From: Pseudonocardia alaniniphila | GTDB taxonomy: Bacteria; Actinomycetota; Actinomycetes; Mycobacteriales; Pseudonocardiaceae | Direction of reading: 5' to 3' | NCBI RefSeq assembly: GCF_022524485.1 | Contig: NZ_JAKXMK010000019.1 | Span: 62,001-126,000, forward strand | Length of the DNA stretch: 64,000 bases | Shown here: piece by piece, positions 56,413-64,000 of the stretch | How the letters are laid out: each line of letters opens with the position of its first letter | How positions within the stretch are numbered: position 1 is the stretch's first letter | Notes under the pieces: model-generated | Told to the model about the DNA's origin: nothing | The model's database searches: none | The model's input: the letters and a program-made list of their open reading frames with translations, nothing else | Made by a program: the position numbers and the translations under genes

Positions 56413-56973
56413 GTGACGATCGGGGAGCAGGGGCTCGAAGTGCCCGTGGAGATCGTCGACCTGCTCGTCTCCCCCGTGCACGCCTTCGAGGGGCGGCCGC
56501 AGGACGGACCCCGGCCCGACCCGGCCGGGACGCACCCCGAGTACGTCGAGGTCAGGGCGGGTCTCGGACTCGTCGGGGACCGCTACTTCGGGCACGCGGC
56601 CCACCGCAGGGCGGCGGTCACGTTCTTCGCGGCGGAGTCACTCGACGAGGTCGCCCGCGAGCTGGGTCTGGCGGCCGTGCCCGATGCGGGTCTGACGCGC
56701 CGGAACGTGGTAGTGCGCGGCTTCCCGGTGGACCGGCTCGCGGCTGGGCGCGGCACCGAGGGGGCGGTCTTCAGCCTCGATTCGGGTGACGGGCCGGTGC
56801 GGTTCCGCGCGCACCGCCCCGCCAACCCCTGCCGCTGGATGGACGTGGTGCTCGCCCCGGGCGCGTTCCGCGGGATGCGCGGGCGGGGCGGAGTGCGCTG
56901 CGAACCGCTCGATGACGGCGTGCTGCGCCGCGGGCAGGCGTTGCTGCGGGTGGAGACCTCGCTGCACGCCCGG
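56413..56973 (+). CDS. MOSC-domain protein, 3' end unresolved
   Basis: MOSC (MOCO sulfurase C-terminal) domain protein. The domain is clear: VEIVDLLVSPVHAFEGRP, VEVRAGLGLVGDRYFGHAAHRRAAVTFFAAESL, LTRRNVVVRGFPVDRL, FRAHRPANPCRWMDVVLAPGAFRGMRGRGGVRCEPLDDGVLRRGQALLRV, a usual 180-residue MOSC length. It is predicted to deal with sulfur carriers or with N-hydroxylated compounds. Start GTG at 56413; a GTG at 56440 also fits. No stop codon occurs at the expected domain end near 56960; the frame stays open far into the antisense of polA (to 59778), so a lost stop or a frameshift is likely and the end given here is where the domain ends. Confidence 0.65.
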
Positions 56974-59763
56974 TCAGTGGGCCGCGTCGTCCCAGCTGCG
57001 GCCGTAGCCGACCGACACCTCGAGCGGCACGCTCAGCTGCGCGGCCGCACCCATCTCGCGCCGCACCAAGCTCTCCACGGCCTCGCGTTCGCCATCGGCC
57101 ACCTCGAGCACGAGTTCGTCGTGCACCTGCAGCAGCATCCGGCTGCGCAGCCCCTCGCTCGTGAGGGCCCTGTGCACACCGAGCATGGCGACCTTGATGA
57201 TGTCGGCGGCGCTGCCCTGGATGGGAGCGTTCAGCGCCATCCGCTCGGCCATCTCCCGGCGCTGACGGTTGTCGCTGGTGAGGTCGGGCAGGTAACGGCG
57301 GCGGCCGAGGATGGTGGCGGTGAAGCCGTCCTTGCGGGCGATGTCGACGATGCTGCGCAGGTAGTCGCGCACTCCACCGAAGACGTTGAAGTACTCGTCC
57401 ATGAGCCCACGGGCCTCCTCTGTGGAGATCCGCAACTGCCCGGCCAGGCCGAACGAGGAGAGCCCGTAGGCCAGCCCGTAGTTCATCGCCTTGATCTTGG
57501 CGCGCTGCTCCCCCGAGACCTCGGTGGGTTCGCAGTCGAAGACCCGCCCGGCCGTCTGCGCGTGGAAGTCATGGCGCGAGCGGAAGGCCTCGATCAGCGC
57601 GGCGTCCTCCGACAGATGGGCCATGATCCGCATCTCGATCTGGCTGTAGTCGGCCGTCATCAGCTCCGCGTATCCGGGGCCGACCACGAACGTCTCGCGG
57701 ATCCGCCGGCCCGCCGCGGTGCGGATCGGGACGTTCTGCAGGTTGGGCTCGGTGGAGCTCAGGCGACCGGTGGCCGCGATCGTCTGGCTGTAGGTGGTGT
57801 GGATCCGCCCGTCGTCGGCGACGGACTTGAGCAGGCCGTCGACGGTGACCTTGAGCCGGGTGGCGTCGCGGTGCAGCAGCAGGTGGGAGAGGAACTCGTG
57901 GCCCGTCTGCTCGTAGAGCGTCTGCAGCGCGTCGGCATCGGTGGTGTAGCCGGTCTTGGTGCGCTTGGTCTTCGGCATGTTGAGCTCGTCGAACAGCACC
58001 GCTTGCAGCTGTTTCGGCGAGCCGAGGTTGATCTCCTTGCCGATCACGGAGTAGCTGTCCTGTGCGGCCTGCTTCACCTGAGCGGCGAACTCGGCCTCCA
58101 GGGCCGCGAGGGCCTCGCCGTCGACGGCGATGCCGGCCTTCTCCAGATCGGCGAGCACGAACTCCAGCGGCAGTTCGAGCTCCGCCAGCAGTTCGGTGCC
58201 GCCGCGCTCGGCCAGCTCGGCGTCGAGGGCATCGGCCAGTTCCGCGACGGCCGAGGCCGCGATCATCTGCGTCTGCGCGCGGGCCGCGTCGGCCTCCTCC
58301 TCGCCGCCGAGCAGCGACAGCTGGCCGTCCTCGGCCTCACCGTCGGCACGAAGCTCGCGACGCAGGTAGCGCAGCGCCAGATCGGCGAGGTCGAAGCTGC
58401 GCTGCCCCGGCCGGGCGAGATACGCGGCGAGCGCCGTGTCGCTGGTGAGCCCGGCGAGGCTCCAGCCGCGTCCGCGCAGCGCGTGGAGCGCCGACTTGGC
58501 GTCGTGGGCCGCCTTGGGCACCGACGGGTCGGCGAGCCACTCCCCCAGCGCGGCCTCGTCGTCGGGCGTGAGCTTGACGACGTCGAGGTAGGCGGCCTGC
58601 GGCACGCCGGCGAGCGCACCTTCCGCGCGCGCCTCCACGGTGGGCTCGCCCGCCGCGAGTCCGATGCCGGCGAGGTCGCCCGCGGTGGCCCCGCCGGTGA
58701 TGCCGTGGAACGCGAGACCGACACGGCGCCCGTCGCGGGCATGGCTGTGGAGCCAGGCCCGGACGCCACCCGGCTCGATGGCCCCGCCCTGCACCTCGAT
58801 GCCGCCCTCGGCCTCCGGCTCCGCGCTCTGCAGCGTGGCGAACAGCCGTTCACGCAGCACGCGGAACTCCAGCTCGTCGAACAGCCGGTGCACGGCGTCG
58901 CGATCCCACGGCCGCAGCTCGAGATCGGCAGGCGCCGCGTCGAGCGGCACGTCGCGGATCAGTTCGGTGAGCTGCCGGTTGAGCAGCACACCGGCCAGGT
59001 GGGCCCGCAGGGCGTCGCCCGCCTTGCCCTTGACCTCGTCGACGCGGTCGGTGAGCTCGGCGAGCGAACCGAACTCGCGGATCCACTTCGCGGCCGTCTT
59101 CTCCCCCACGCCCGGGATGCTCGGCAGGTTGTCGCTGGGGTCGCCCCGCAGCGCCGCGAAATCCGGGTACTGGGCAGGGGTGAGGCCGTAGCGGTTCATC
59201 ACCTCGCCAGGGTCGATGCGGCCGAGATCGGACACCCCGCGCTTCGGGTAGAGCACCGTGACGTCGTCGCTGACCAGCTGGAACGCATCGCGGTCGCCCG
59301 TGGTGATGAGCACCTGGAAGCCGTCGGCCTCCGCCTGGGTGGCCAGCGTGGCGATCAGGTCGTCGGCCTCGAAGCCCTCCACACCGAAATCGGGGATGCC
59401 CAGCGCCCGCAGCACCTCCTTGATGAGGTCGACCTGGCCCCGGAAGTCGTCGGGAGTGGTGGTGCGGTTGGCCTTGTACTCGGTGTAGCGCTCGGACCGG
59501 AACGTGGCGCGGGAGACGTCGAAGCACACCGCGAGGTGGGTGGGCTGTTCGTCGCGCAGCAGGTTGATGAGCATCGACGTGAAGCCGTAGACCGCGTTGG
59601 TGGTCTGCCCCGTGCCGGTGCGGAAGTTCTCCGCAGGCAGCGCGAAGAACGCGCGGTAGGCCAGCGAGTGGCCATCGAGCAGCAGGAGCCGTCGCCCGGT
59701 GGACGACGGCGAGGCCGGCGCCGGCGCGGCCGGCTTCTGTGGGGTGCGTGTGGCGGGGCTCAT
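56974..59763 (-). CDS. polA: DNA polymerase I
   Basis: 929-residue family A polymerase. The 5'-nuclease domain (about residues 25-310) includes LLLLDGHSLAYRAFFAL, GFEADDLIATLA, TGDRDAFQLVSDDVTVLYPKRG and IPGVGEKTAAKWI. The 3'-5' exonuclease region (about 340-520) lacks recognisable catalytic carboxylate motifs, as in mycobacterial PolA. The polymerase domain (about 545-929) has motif A ADYSQIEMRIMAHLSEDAAL, motif B RAKIKAMNYGLAYGLSSFG and motif C VHDELVLEV. The ATG at 59763 (MSPATRTPQK) is chosen. It fills gaps in repair and removes RNA primers. Confidence 0.97.
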   Translation of the reverse strand: MSPATRTPQKPAAPAPASPSSTGRRLLLLDGHSLAYRAFFALPAENFRTGTGQTTNAVYGFTSMLINLLRDEQPTHLAVCFDVSRATFRSERYTEYKANRTTTPDDFRGQVDLIKEVLRALGIPDFGVEGFEADDLIATLATQAEADGFQVLITTGDRDAFQLVSDDVTVLYPKRGVSDLGRIDPGEVMNRYGLTPAQYPDFAALRGDPSDNLPSIPGVGEKTAAKWIREFGSLAELTDRVDEVKGKAGDALRAHLAGVLLNRQLTELIRDVPLDAAPADLELRPWDRDAVHRLFDELEFRVLRERLFATLQSAEPEAEGGIEVQGGAIEPGGVRAWLHSHARDGRRVGLAFHGITGGATAGDLAGIGLAAGEPTVEARAEGALAGVPQAAYLDVVKLTPDDEAALGEWLADPSVPKAAHDAKSALHALRGRGWSLAGLTSDTALAAYLARPGQRSFDLADLALRYLRRELRADGEAEDGQLSLLGGEEEADAARAQTQMIAASAVAELADALDAELAERGGTELLAELELPLEFVLADLEKAGIAVDGEALAALEAEFAAQVKQAAQDSYSVIGKEINLGSPKQLQAVLFDELNMPKTKRTKTGYTTDADALQTLYEQTGHEFLSHLLLHRDATRLKVTVDGLLKSVADDGRIHTTYSQTIAATGRLSSTEPNLQNVPIRTAAGRRIRETFVVGPGYAELMTADYSQIEMRIMAHLSEDAALIEAFRSRHDFHAQTAGRVFDCEPTEVSGEQRAKIKAMNYGLAYGLSSFGLAGQLRISTEEARGLMDEYFNVFGGVRDYLRSIVDIARKDGFTATILGRRRYLPDLTSDNRQRREMAERMALNAPIQGSAADIIKVAMLGVHRALTSEGLRSRMLLQVHDELVLEVADGEREAVESLVRREMGAAAQLSVPLEVSVGYGRSWDDAAH

Positions 59764-59957
59764 CGACGGCGAGTGTAGGACCGTCGCCCGACAGTTCCGC
59801 ACCCGACGGGCCTGCGACACAGCAGGTCGCGGGCAGCAGGGAACCCGGCCCCCGATTTCACCGTTGCTGATGTTGGACGTGCCGTACGTCCCGTTCGTCC
59901 CGATAGGGTCGCACCGAGATCATCCGGCCTCTCGACAACCAGATGTGGAGCAGTGAC

Positions 59958-60533
59958 GTGAGCGTCAGCCTCACCAAGGGTGGAAACGTCAGTCTCACCA
60001 AGCAGGCCCCCGACCTCACGGCCGTGATCGTCGGCCTCGGGTGGGACGTGCGCAGCACCACCGGCACCGACTTCGATCTCGACACCTCGGCGATCGTGGC
60101 CGGCGCAGGCGACAAGGTGCTCTCCGACAAGCACTTCGTGTTCTTCAACAACCTCACCACCCCTGATGGCACGGTCGAGCACACCGGCGACAACGTCACC
60201 GGCGAGGGCGCGGGCGACGACGAGCAGGTGAAGGTCAACCTGGCCGCGATGGCCCCGCAGGCCGACAAGGTCGTCTTCGCCGTCAGCATCTACGACGCCG
60301 ACGCCCGCTCCCAGAGCTTCGGCCAGGTCCGCAACGCCTACATCCGGGTCGTCAACCAGGACGGCGGAGCCGAGATCGCCCGCTACGACCTCAGCGAGGA
60401 CGCCTCCACCGAGACGGCGATGGTCTTCGGGGAGCTCTACCGCAACGGTGCGGAGTGGAAGTTCCGCGCCGTCGGCCAGGGATACGCCTCCGGGCTCTCG
60501 GGCATCGCCCGCGACTACGGCGTCAACGTCTGA
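59958..60533 (+). CDS. terD: TerD-family stress/tellurium-resistance protein
   Basis: A 191-residue TerD-domain protein: SVSLTKGGNVSLTKQAPDLTAVIVGLGWDVRSTTGTDFDLDTSAIVA (residues 1-50), KHFVFFNNLTTPDGTVEHTGDNVTGEGAGDDEQVKVNLAAMA, and VVFAVSIYDADARSQSFGQVRNAYIRVVN. The Asp-rich DFDLD and TPDGTVEHTGDN loops are the calcium sites known from TerD structures. The GTG at 59958 removes five extra residues of an upstream frame. It leads the Ter-associated gene string that continues to the right edge and is divergent from polA. Confidence 0.95.
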   Translation: MSVSLTKGGNVSLTKQAPDLTAVIVGLGWDVRSTTGTDFDLDTSAIVAGAGDKVLSDKHFVFFNNLTTPDGTVEHTGDNVTGEGAGDDEQVKVNLAAMAPQADKVVFAVSIYDADARSQSFGQVRNAYIRVVNQDGGAEIARYDLSEDASTETAMVFGELYRNGAEWKFRAVGQGYASGLSGIARDYGVNV

Positions 60534-60636
60534 CACGCAGCAACCAGCTCCACCCGCGCCCGGACCGGGGCACCGTCGATCACCGCCTCCCGGGAGTACG
60601 TGCCTCAACCGGGCGAGCTCGGAAAGGGTCGGTCGC

Positions 60637-61800
60637 GTGCGGCACTTCGGGTACCTGAGCGCGTCCGAGACGGGCGCACTGTTCGCCTCACCACCGGAGC
60701 CCTTCCACCGCCGCAGCGGCCGGGAGCTGCTCTCGGTGGCTCTCGGCGCCACGCTCTACATGCCGGCCACCCGGCCGGCTCTGGCCGCCGACATCGTCAA
60801 GCAGGCGACCGCCGGCGTCACGTCGGTGGTCGTCTGCCTGGAGGACGCGATCGCGGACGATCAGGTGGCCGAGGGTGAGGCCAACCTGGTGGCAGCGCTG
60901 ACGGACCTGCACGACGAGCCCGAGGCCGAGCCACCGATCCTGTTCGTCCGGGTCCGGCACGCGGCGCAGATCCCGCAGCTGGTGGCCCGCCTCGGACCGG
61001 CCGCAGCGGTGCTCGACGGGTTCGTCATGCCGAAGTTCACGGCCACGAGCGGCACCGAGTACCTGCACGCCCTCGACGAGGCCGACGCCATGGCCGGCAC
61101 AGCGCTGCTCGCCATGCCCGTGATCGAGTCGGGCGCCGTGCTCTATGCCGAGACGCGCGTCGACGAACTGACCCGGCTGCGCGCGCTCCTGCACCGCGAT
61201 CGGCGCCGGATCCTCGCTGTGCGGCTCGGGGCCACCGACCTCTGCGCTCTCTACGGCTTGCGCCGCTCACCGGATCTGTCGATCTACGACGTCAAGGTGG
61301 TGAGCAGCCTGATCGCCGACGTCGTGAACGTCCTGGGCCGGGCCGACGGCAGCGGGTTCACCGTCACCGGGCCTGTGTGGGAGTACTACGCAGGCGTCGA
61401 ACGGATCTTCAAGCCGCTGTTGCGGTCGTCGCCGTTCACCGAGCACAACGAACCGGAGCTGCGCGGGCGGCTCCTCGACCGGGCGATCGACGGGCTGATC
61501 CGCGAGGTCTTGCTCGACCGGGCCAACGGGCTGATCGGCAAGACGGCCATCCACCCGAGCCACGTCGCCGTCGTCAACGCACTGTCGGTGGTCTCCGCGG
61601 AGGAGCACCGCGACGCGTCCGACGTCCTGCGGGCCGGTCGGGCCGGCGGCGTGCTGGCGTCCGGCCATGGCAACAAGATGAACGAGACCGGCCCGCACAC
61701 TGCGTGGGCCAGGCTCACGATGCTGCGCGCGCAGGCGTTCGGCGTGGCCGCTGACGACGTCTCCTTCGTCGATCTGCTCGCCGCGAGCCTGTCCCGATGA
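60637..61800 (+). CDS. HpcH/HpaI-aldolase (CitE-like) family protein of the Ter module
   Basis: A 387-residue TIM-barrel C-C lyase-like protein of the citrate-lyase-beta/HpcH superfamily. Evidence: LGATLYMPATRPALAADIVKQA, TSVVVCLEDAIADDQVAEGEANL (metal-binding Glu, about residues 62-84), ILFVRVRHAAQI, FVMPKFTA, LLAMPVIESGAVLY, LAVRLGATDLCALYGLRRSPDLS and GKTAIHPSHVAVVNAL. In Ter systems this enzyme is predicted to help make a nucleoside-like metabolite. The GTG at 60637 follows GGAAAGG. Its stop overlaps the next start (ATGA). Confidence 0.88.
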   Translation: MRHFGYLSASETGALFASPPEPFHRRSGRELLSVALGATLYMPATRPALAADIVKQATAGVTSVVVCLEDAIADDQVAEGEANLVAALTDLHDEPEAEPPILFVRVRHAAQIPQLVARLGPAAAVLDGFVMPKFTATSGTEYLHALDEADAMAGTALLAMPVIESGAVLYAETRVDELTRLRALLHRDRRRILAVRLGATDLCALYGLRRSPDLSIYDVKVVSSLIADVVNVLGRADGSGFTVTGPVWEYYAGVERIFKPLLRSSPFTEHNEPELRGRLLDRAIDGLIREVLLDRANGLIGKTAIHPSHVAVVNALSVVSAEEHRDASDVLRAGRAGGVLASGHGNKMNETGPHTAWARLTMLRAQAFGVAADDVSFVDLLAASLSR

Positions 61801-63140
61801 CCGGCATCGCAAGCGCTCCCGTCGACCGGCTCGGCATCCGGTTGCGGCCCGTCGGCCCGGGTGTCGACCCCACCGTGCTGCTGGGCCTGGCGCTGCGTCG
61901 CAACCCGCGCCGTGCTCAGCTGCTCGTGTCCCGGGTGCTCGGCAAGCACGTGCCTGCCGACCCTCGTCTGGTCCGCGCCGCGGGGCTGCTGCTGGGCGGT
62001 CTGGTGGCCGACGCGCTGGCCGGACGCCCGGCGAGACCACTACCGGCGCAGACGCTGCACGCGGCCGTCCGTGGTGACCGCTCTGCGGCCGCCGCGCTGC
62101 ACACCGACGCCGAGCGGGCGATCGCCGCGGCGTCGAACACCCTGGTGATCGGCTTCGCCGAGACGGCCACCGCGCTGGGGCACTGTGTGGCTGAAGGGCT
62201 GGGCGGGGCCACGTACCTGCACTCCACCCGGCGGCGGGTGCCCGGGTTCGCCGTGGCGGGCGGCTTCACGGAGGAGCATTCGCACGCCACCGACCACCTG
62301 CTGCTTCCCGCCGACTCCGCGCTGCTCCGTGCCGGGCGGCCGCTCGTGCTGGTGGACGACGAGCTCAGCACCGGGCGCACCGCGCTGAACACCATCACGG
62401 CGCTGCACCGCACCGCGCCACGGGAGCGCTACGTCGTGGCGGCTCTCGTGGACGTGCGTCCGCCCGGCAGCGACCTCGTCGACGCCGTCGCGGCGCTGGG
62501 TGCGCGGCTCGACGTCGTCGCGCTGGCGCAGGCCGCGATCGAGCTGCCCGCAGACCTCGCCGAACGCGCTGCCGCGCTTCGCGCCGAACTCGGCGACGGT
62601 ACCACTCCCCGCACCGCCCCGAACGGACCCGCCTCCCGGGTGGCGCTCAGTGAGCTCGGGTGGCCGGTCGGACTGCCGGTAGGGGCCCGACACGGGGTCG
62701 GACCCGATCACCACCGGCGCCTCGCAGCCGCACTCCCATACGTCGCCGCAGGCCTCGCGCGTGCTGCCCGGCTCGATGCCGGCCAGCGCATCCTCGTACT
62801 CGGCACCGAGGAGCTGATGCATCTGCCGCTGCGGCTGGCCCAGACCCTCGCCGACGCGGGCCACGACGTCGCGTTCTCCAGCACCACCCGCTCGCCCGCG
62901 GTGGTGGTCGATTCGCCGGGGTACGCGCTCACCAGCGGAATTGCCTTCCCCGCCCACGACGACCCCGCCGACGGGCCGGGCCCCCGCTTCGCCTACAACG
63001 TCGGCGGCGCGCACGATCCCCCGTGGGACCACGTCCTCGTCGTCGTCGACCCGCCCGGGGACACCCCCGCTCTGCGAACCGGGCTGCTGCCGGCACTCAC
63101 CCCGCACGCCCGGCGCACGAGCGTGGTGGTCACGCCGTGA
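61797..63140 (+). CDS. Phosphoribosyltransferase with C-terminal TRSP domain
   Basis: A 447-residue protein of the Ter-associated PRTase family. The PRPP-binding loop is LVLVDDELSTGRTALNTI (about residues 182-199), preceded by VIGFAETATALGHCVAEGL and YLHSTRRRVPGF. The C-terminal part (about 300-447) fits the TRSP domain with ILVLGTEELMHLPLRLAQTLADAGHDVAFSSTTRSP and FAYNVGGAHDPPWDHVLVVVDPP. Related orotate-PRT-like enzymes are predicted to attach ribose phosphate to a base-like product of the aldolase. ATG at 61797 overlaps the aldolase stop; its own stop overlaps the StiP start. Confidence 0.9.
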   Translation: MTGIASAPVDRLGIRLRPVGPGVDPTVLLGLALRRNPRRAQLLVSRVLGKHVPADPRLVRAAGLLLGGLVADALAGRPARPLPAQTLHAAVRGDRSAAAALHTDAERAIAAASNTLVIGFAETATALGHCVAEGLGGATYLHSTRRRVPGFAVAGGFTEEHSHATDHLLLPADSALLRAGRPLVLVDDELSTGRTALNTITALHRTAPRERYVVAALVDVRPPGSDLVDAVAALGARLDVVALAQAAIELPADLAERAAALRAELGDGTTPRTAPNGPASRVALSELGWPVGLPVGARHGVGPDHHRRLAAALPYVAAGLARAARLDAGQRILVLGTEELMHLPLRLAQTLADAGHDVAFSSTTRSPAVVVDSPGYALTSGIAFPAHDDPADGPGPRFAYNVGGAHDPPWDHVLVVVDPPGDTPALRTGLLPALTPHARRTSVVVTP

Positions 63141-64000
63141 CCCCCGCCCCGCTGCGCGGCCCGCAGTTCGGCAGCTACGCACCGGACGAGGTGGGCTGGC
63201 TGCTCACCGATCTCTCCGGCGTGCCGCTCGAGGCACCCACGGAGGAGCGTGAGGAGGCCGTTCAGAGCGGTGCGCACTACGCCGAGTCGCTCCCGCACGA
63301 ATACCGCCCGGATGCGGGTTATCTCGCGCTGTACCGGTCGGTGCTCGCCGCCACCGCGCCCCGGCTGGCACAGGCCGTCGGTACGGTCACCGAACTGGTG
63401 CTCCGCGAGCGTGGCCCCGACGTCGTGCTCGCGTCGCTCGCCCGCGCCGGCACCCCGATCGGTGTGCTGATCCGGCGCTGGGCCGCATGGGCACACGGGC
63501 TCGACCTGCCTCACTACGCCGTGTCGATCGTGCGTGGCCGCGGCATCGACCGGCTCGCGCTGCACCATCTCGCCGAACACCACGACCCGTCCCGGGTGGT
63601 CTTCGTGGACGGCTGGACGGGCAAGGGCGCGATCGCCCGTGAGCTCGCGGCGTCCGTGGCCGAGCACGAGTACGACACCGGCGTGCGGTTCGACCCGCGG
63701 CTCGCGGTGCTGGCCGACCCCGGGCGCTGCGCCACCACCTTCGGCACCCGTGAGGACTGGCTGATCGCCTCGGCCTGCCTGAACTCGACGGTGTCCGGGC
63801 TCGTCTCCCGCACCGTGTTGCACCCGCGCCTGGTGGGACCCCAGCGCTACCACGGGGCCAAGTTCTACGCGGAGCTCGCCTGCTCCGACGTCTCGGCCGG
63901 CTTCCTCGACGCCGTCAGCGCGCAGTTCCCGCACGTCGGCGACACGACGGCGCCCGCAGACCGCTTCGCCGACCACGCCGGCCGCCGGGCCGTCGACAGC
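63137..64000 (+). CDS. StiP-family cysteine-protease-like protein, cut by the right edge
   Basis: 288 residues are visible, open to the edge. It begins MTPAPLRGPQFGSYAPDEVGWLLTDLSGVPLEAPTEEREE, with SGAHYAESLPHEYRPDAGYLALYRSVLAA, VLASLARAGTPIGVLIRRW, HYAVSIVRGRGIDRLALHHL, FVDGWTGKGAIARELA and ASACLNSTVSGLVSRTVLHPRLVGPQRYHGAKFYAEL, all marks of the StiP (stress-induced, Ter-associated) family. A PELOTA-like C-terminal RNA-binding part may lie beyond the edge. The GTG at 63137 overlaps the PRTase stop (GTGA). Confidence 0.88.
   Translation, partial: MTPAPLRGPQFGSYAPDEVGWLLTDLSGVPLEAPTEEREEAVQSGAHYAESLPHEYRPDAGYLALYRSVLAATAPRLAQAVGTVTELVLRERGPDVVLASLARAGTPIGVLIRRWAAWAHGLDLPHYAVSIVRGRGIDRLALHHLAEHHDPSRVVFVDGWTGKGAIARELAASVAEHEYDTGVRFDPRLAVLADPGRCATTFGTREDWLIASACLNSTVSGLVSRTVLHPRLVGPQRYHGAKFYAELACSDVSAGFLDAVSAQFPHVGDTTAPADRFADHAGRRAVDS

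Noticed and set aside
54929..56416. Open frames of several hundred codons across the repeat array, both strands
   Set aside because: Unit spacing (111, 112, 113, 114 bp) is not a constant multiple of three, so the repeated peptide changes frame between copies; composition is repeat-driven.
59874..59920. Promoter for terD from TTGGAC to TAGGGT
   Set aside because: The spacing between the two hexamers is about 25 bp, too long; no reliable promoter could be assigned in the 194-bp gap.
1..64000. Transposons, integrases, tRNA or rRNA genes
   Set aside because: No transposase or integrase motif, no cloverleaf-like segment and no rRNA stretch was noticed on reading; a tRNAscan run would be decisive for tRNAs.

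Overview
The window is a high-GC actinobacterial chromosome segment. About three quarters of the genes follow the backbone of the Mycobacterium tuberculosis region Rv2553c-Rv2594c: mltG-ruvX-alaS, then rarA, aspS, the Rv2578c-type radical SAM gene, hisS, the glyoxalase-II-like hydrolase, ppiase, relA, apt, secF-secD-yajC and ruvB-ruvA-ruvC. GTG starts, 4-bp overlaps, F420/luciferase-like oxidoreductases and the gene content fit the Pseudonocardiaceae (Pseudonocardia-like); the genus is an inference. No rRNA, tRNA, IS element, phage or CRISPR array was recognised.

Layout. 1-5.9 kb: mltG (cut by the edge), ruvX, alaS, two small membrane-associated proteins and a SigD/ShbA-like sigma factor, all leftward. 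6-17 kb: accessory metabolism and regulators: TetR, a RibD/DHFR-like reductase, an arginine/ornithine cluster (Lrp regulator, dimethylargininase-like ddaH and rocD leftward; arginine deiminase rightward), a frameshifted XRE regulator facing an LLM oxidoreductase, and a ROK protein convergent with a GH36 alpha-galactosidase. 17-30 kb: a MarR / TIGR03086 divergent pair, rarA, Uma2 nuclease, LLM oxidoreductase, TmrB homologue, an aminotransferase-AsnC-aminotransferase operon, a 70-residue zinc-ribbon protein, MFS exporter, SGNH hydrolase, APH-like kinase and DUF389 membrane protein. 30-46 kb: aspS, a secreted CHRD-DUF3455 protein, a radical SAM protein interrupted by an intein and preceded by a perfect SOS box, gluconokinase, YibE/F, hisS, a metallo-hydrolase, cyclophilin, carboxylesterase, relA and apt. 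46-52.4 kb: a short tandem repeat, then secF-secD-yajC and the ruvCAB operon with its own SOS box. 52.5-64 kb: small accessory genes, a 1.45-kb array of dyad repeats, a MOSC protein, polA, and the start of a Ter-associated module (terD, CitE-like aldolase, PRTase/TRSP, StiP) that runs off the right edge.

Together the genes cover translation (alaS, aspS, hisS), recombination and DNA repair (ruvX, rarA, ruvABC, polA, the SOS-linked radical SAM protein), protein export (secDF-yajC), stringent response and purine salvage (relA, apt), arginine catabolism and metal/stress response (Ter module). The features most worth follow-up are the intein placed exactly at an iron-sulfur cysteine of the SOS-linked radical SAM enzyme, the dyad array at 54.85-56.31 kb, and the Ter module.
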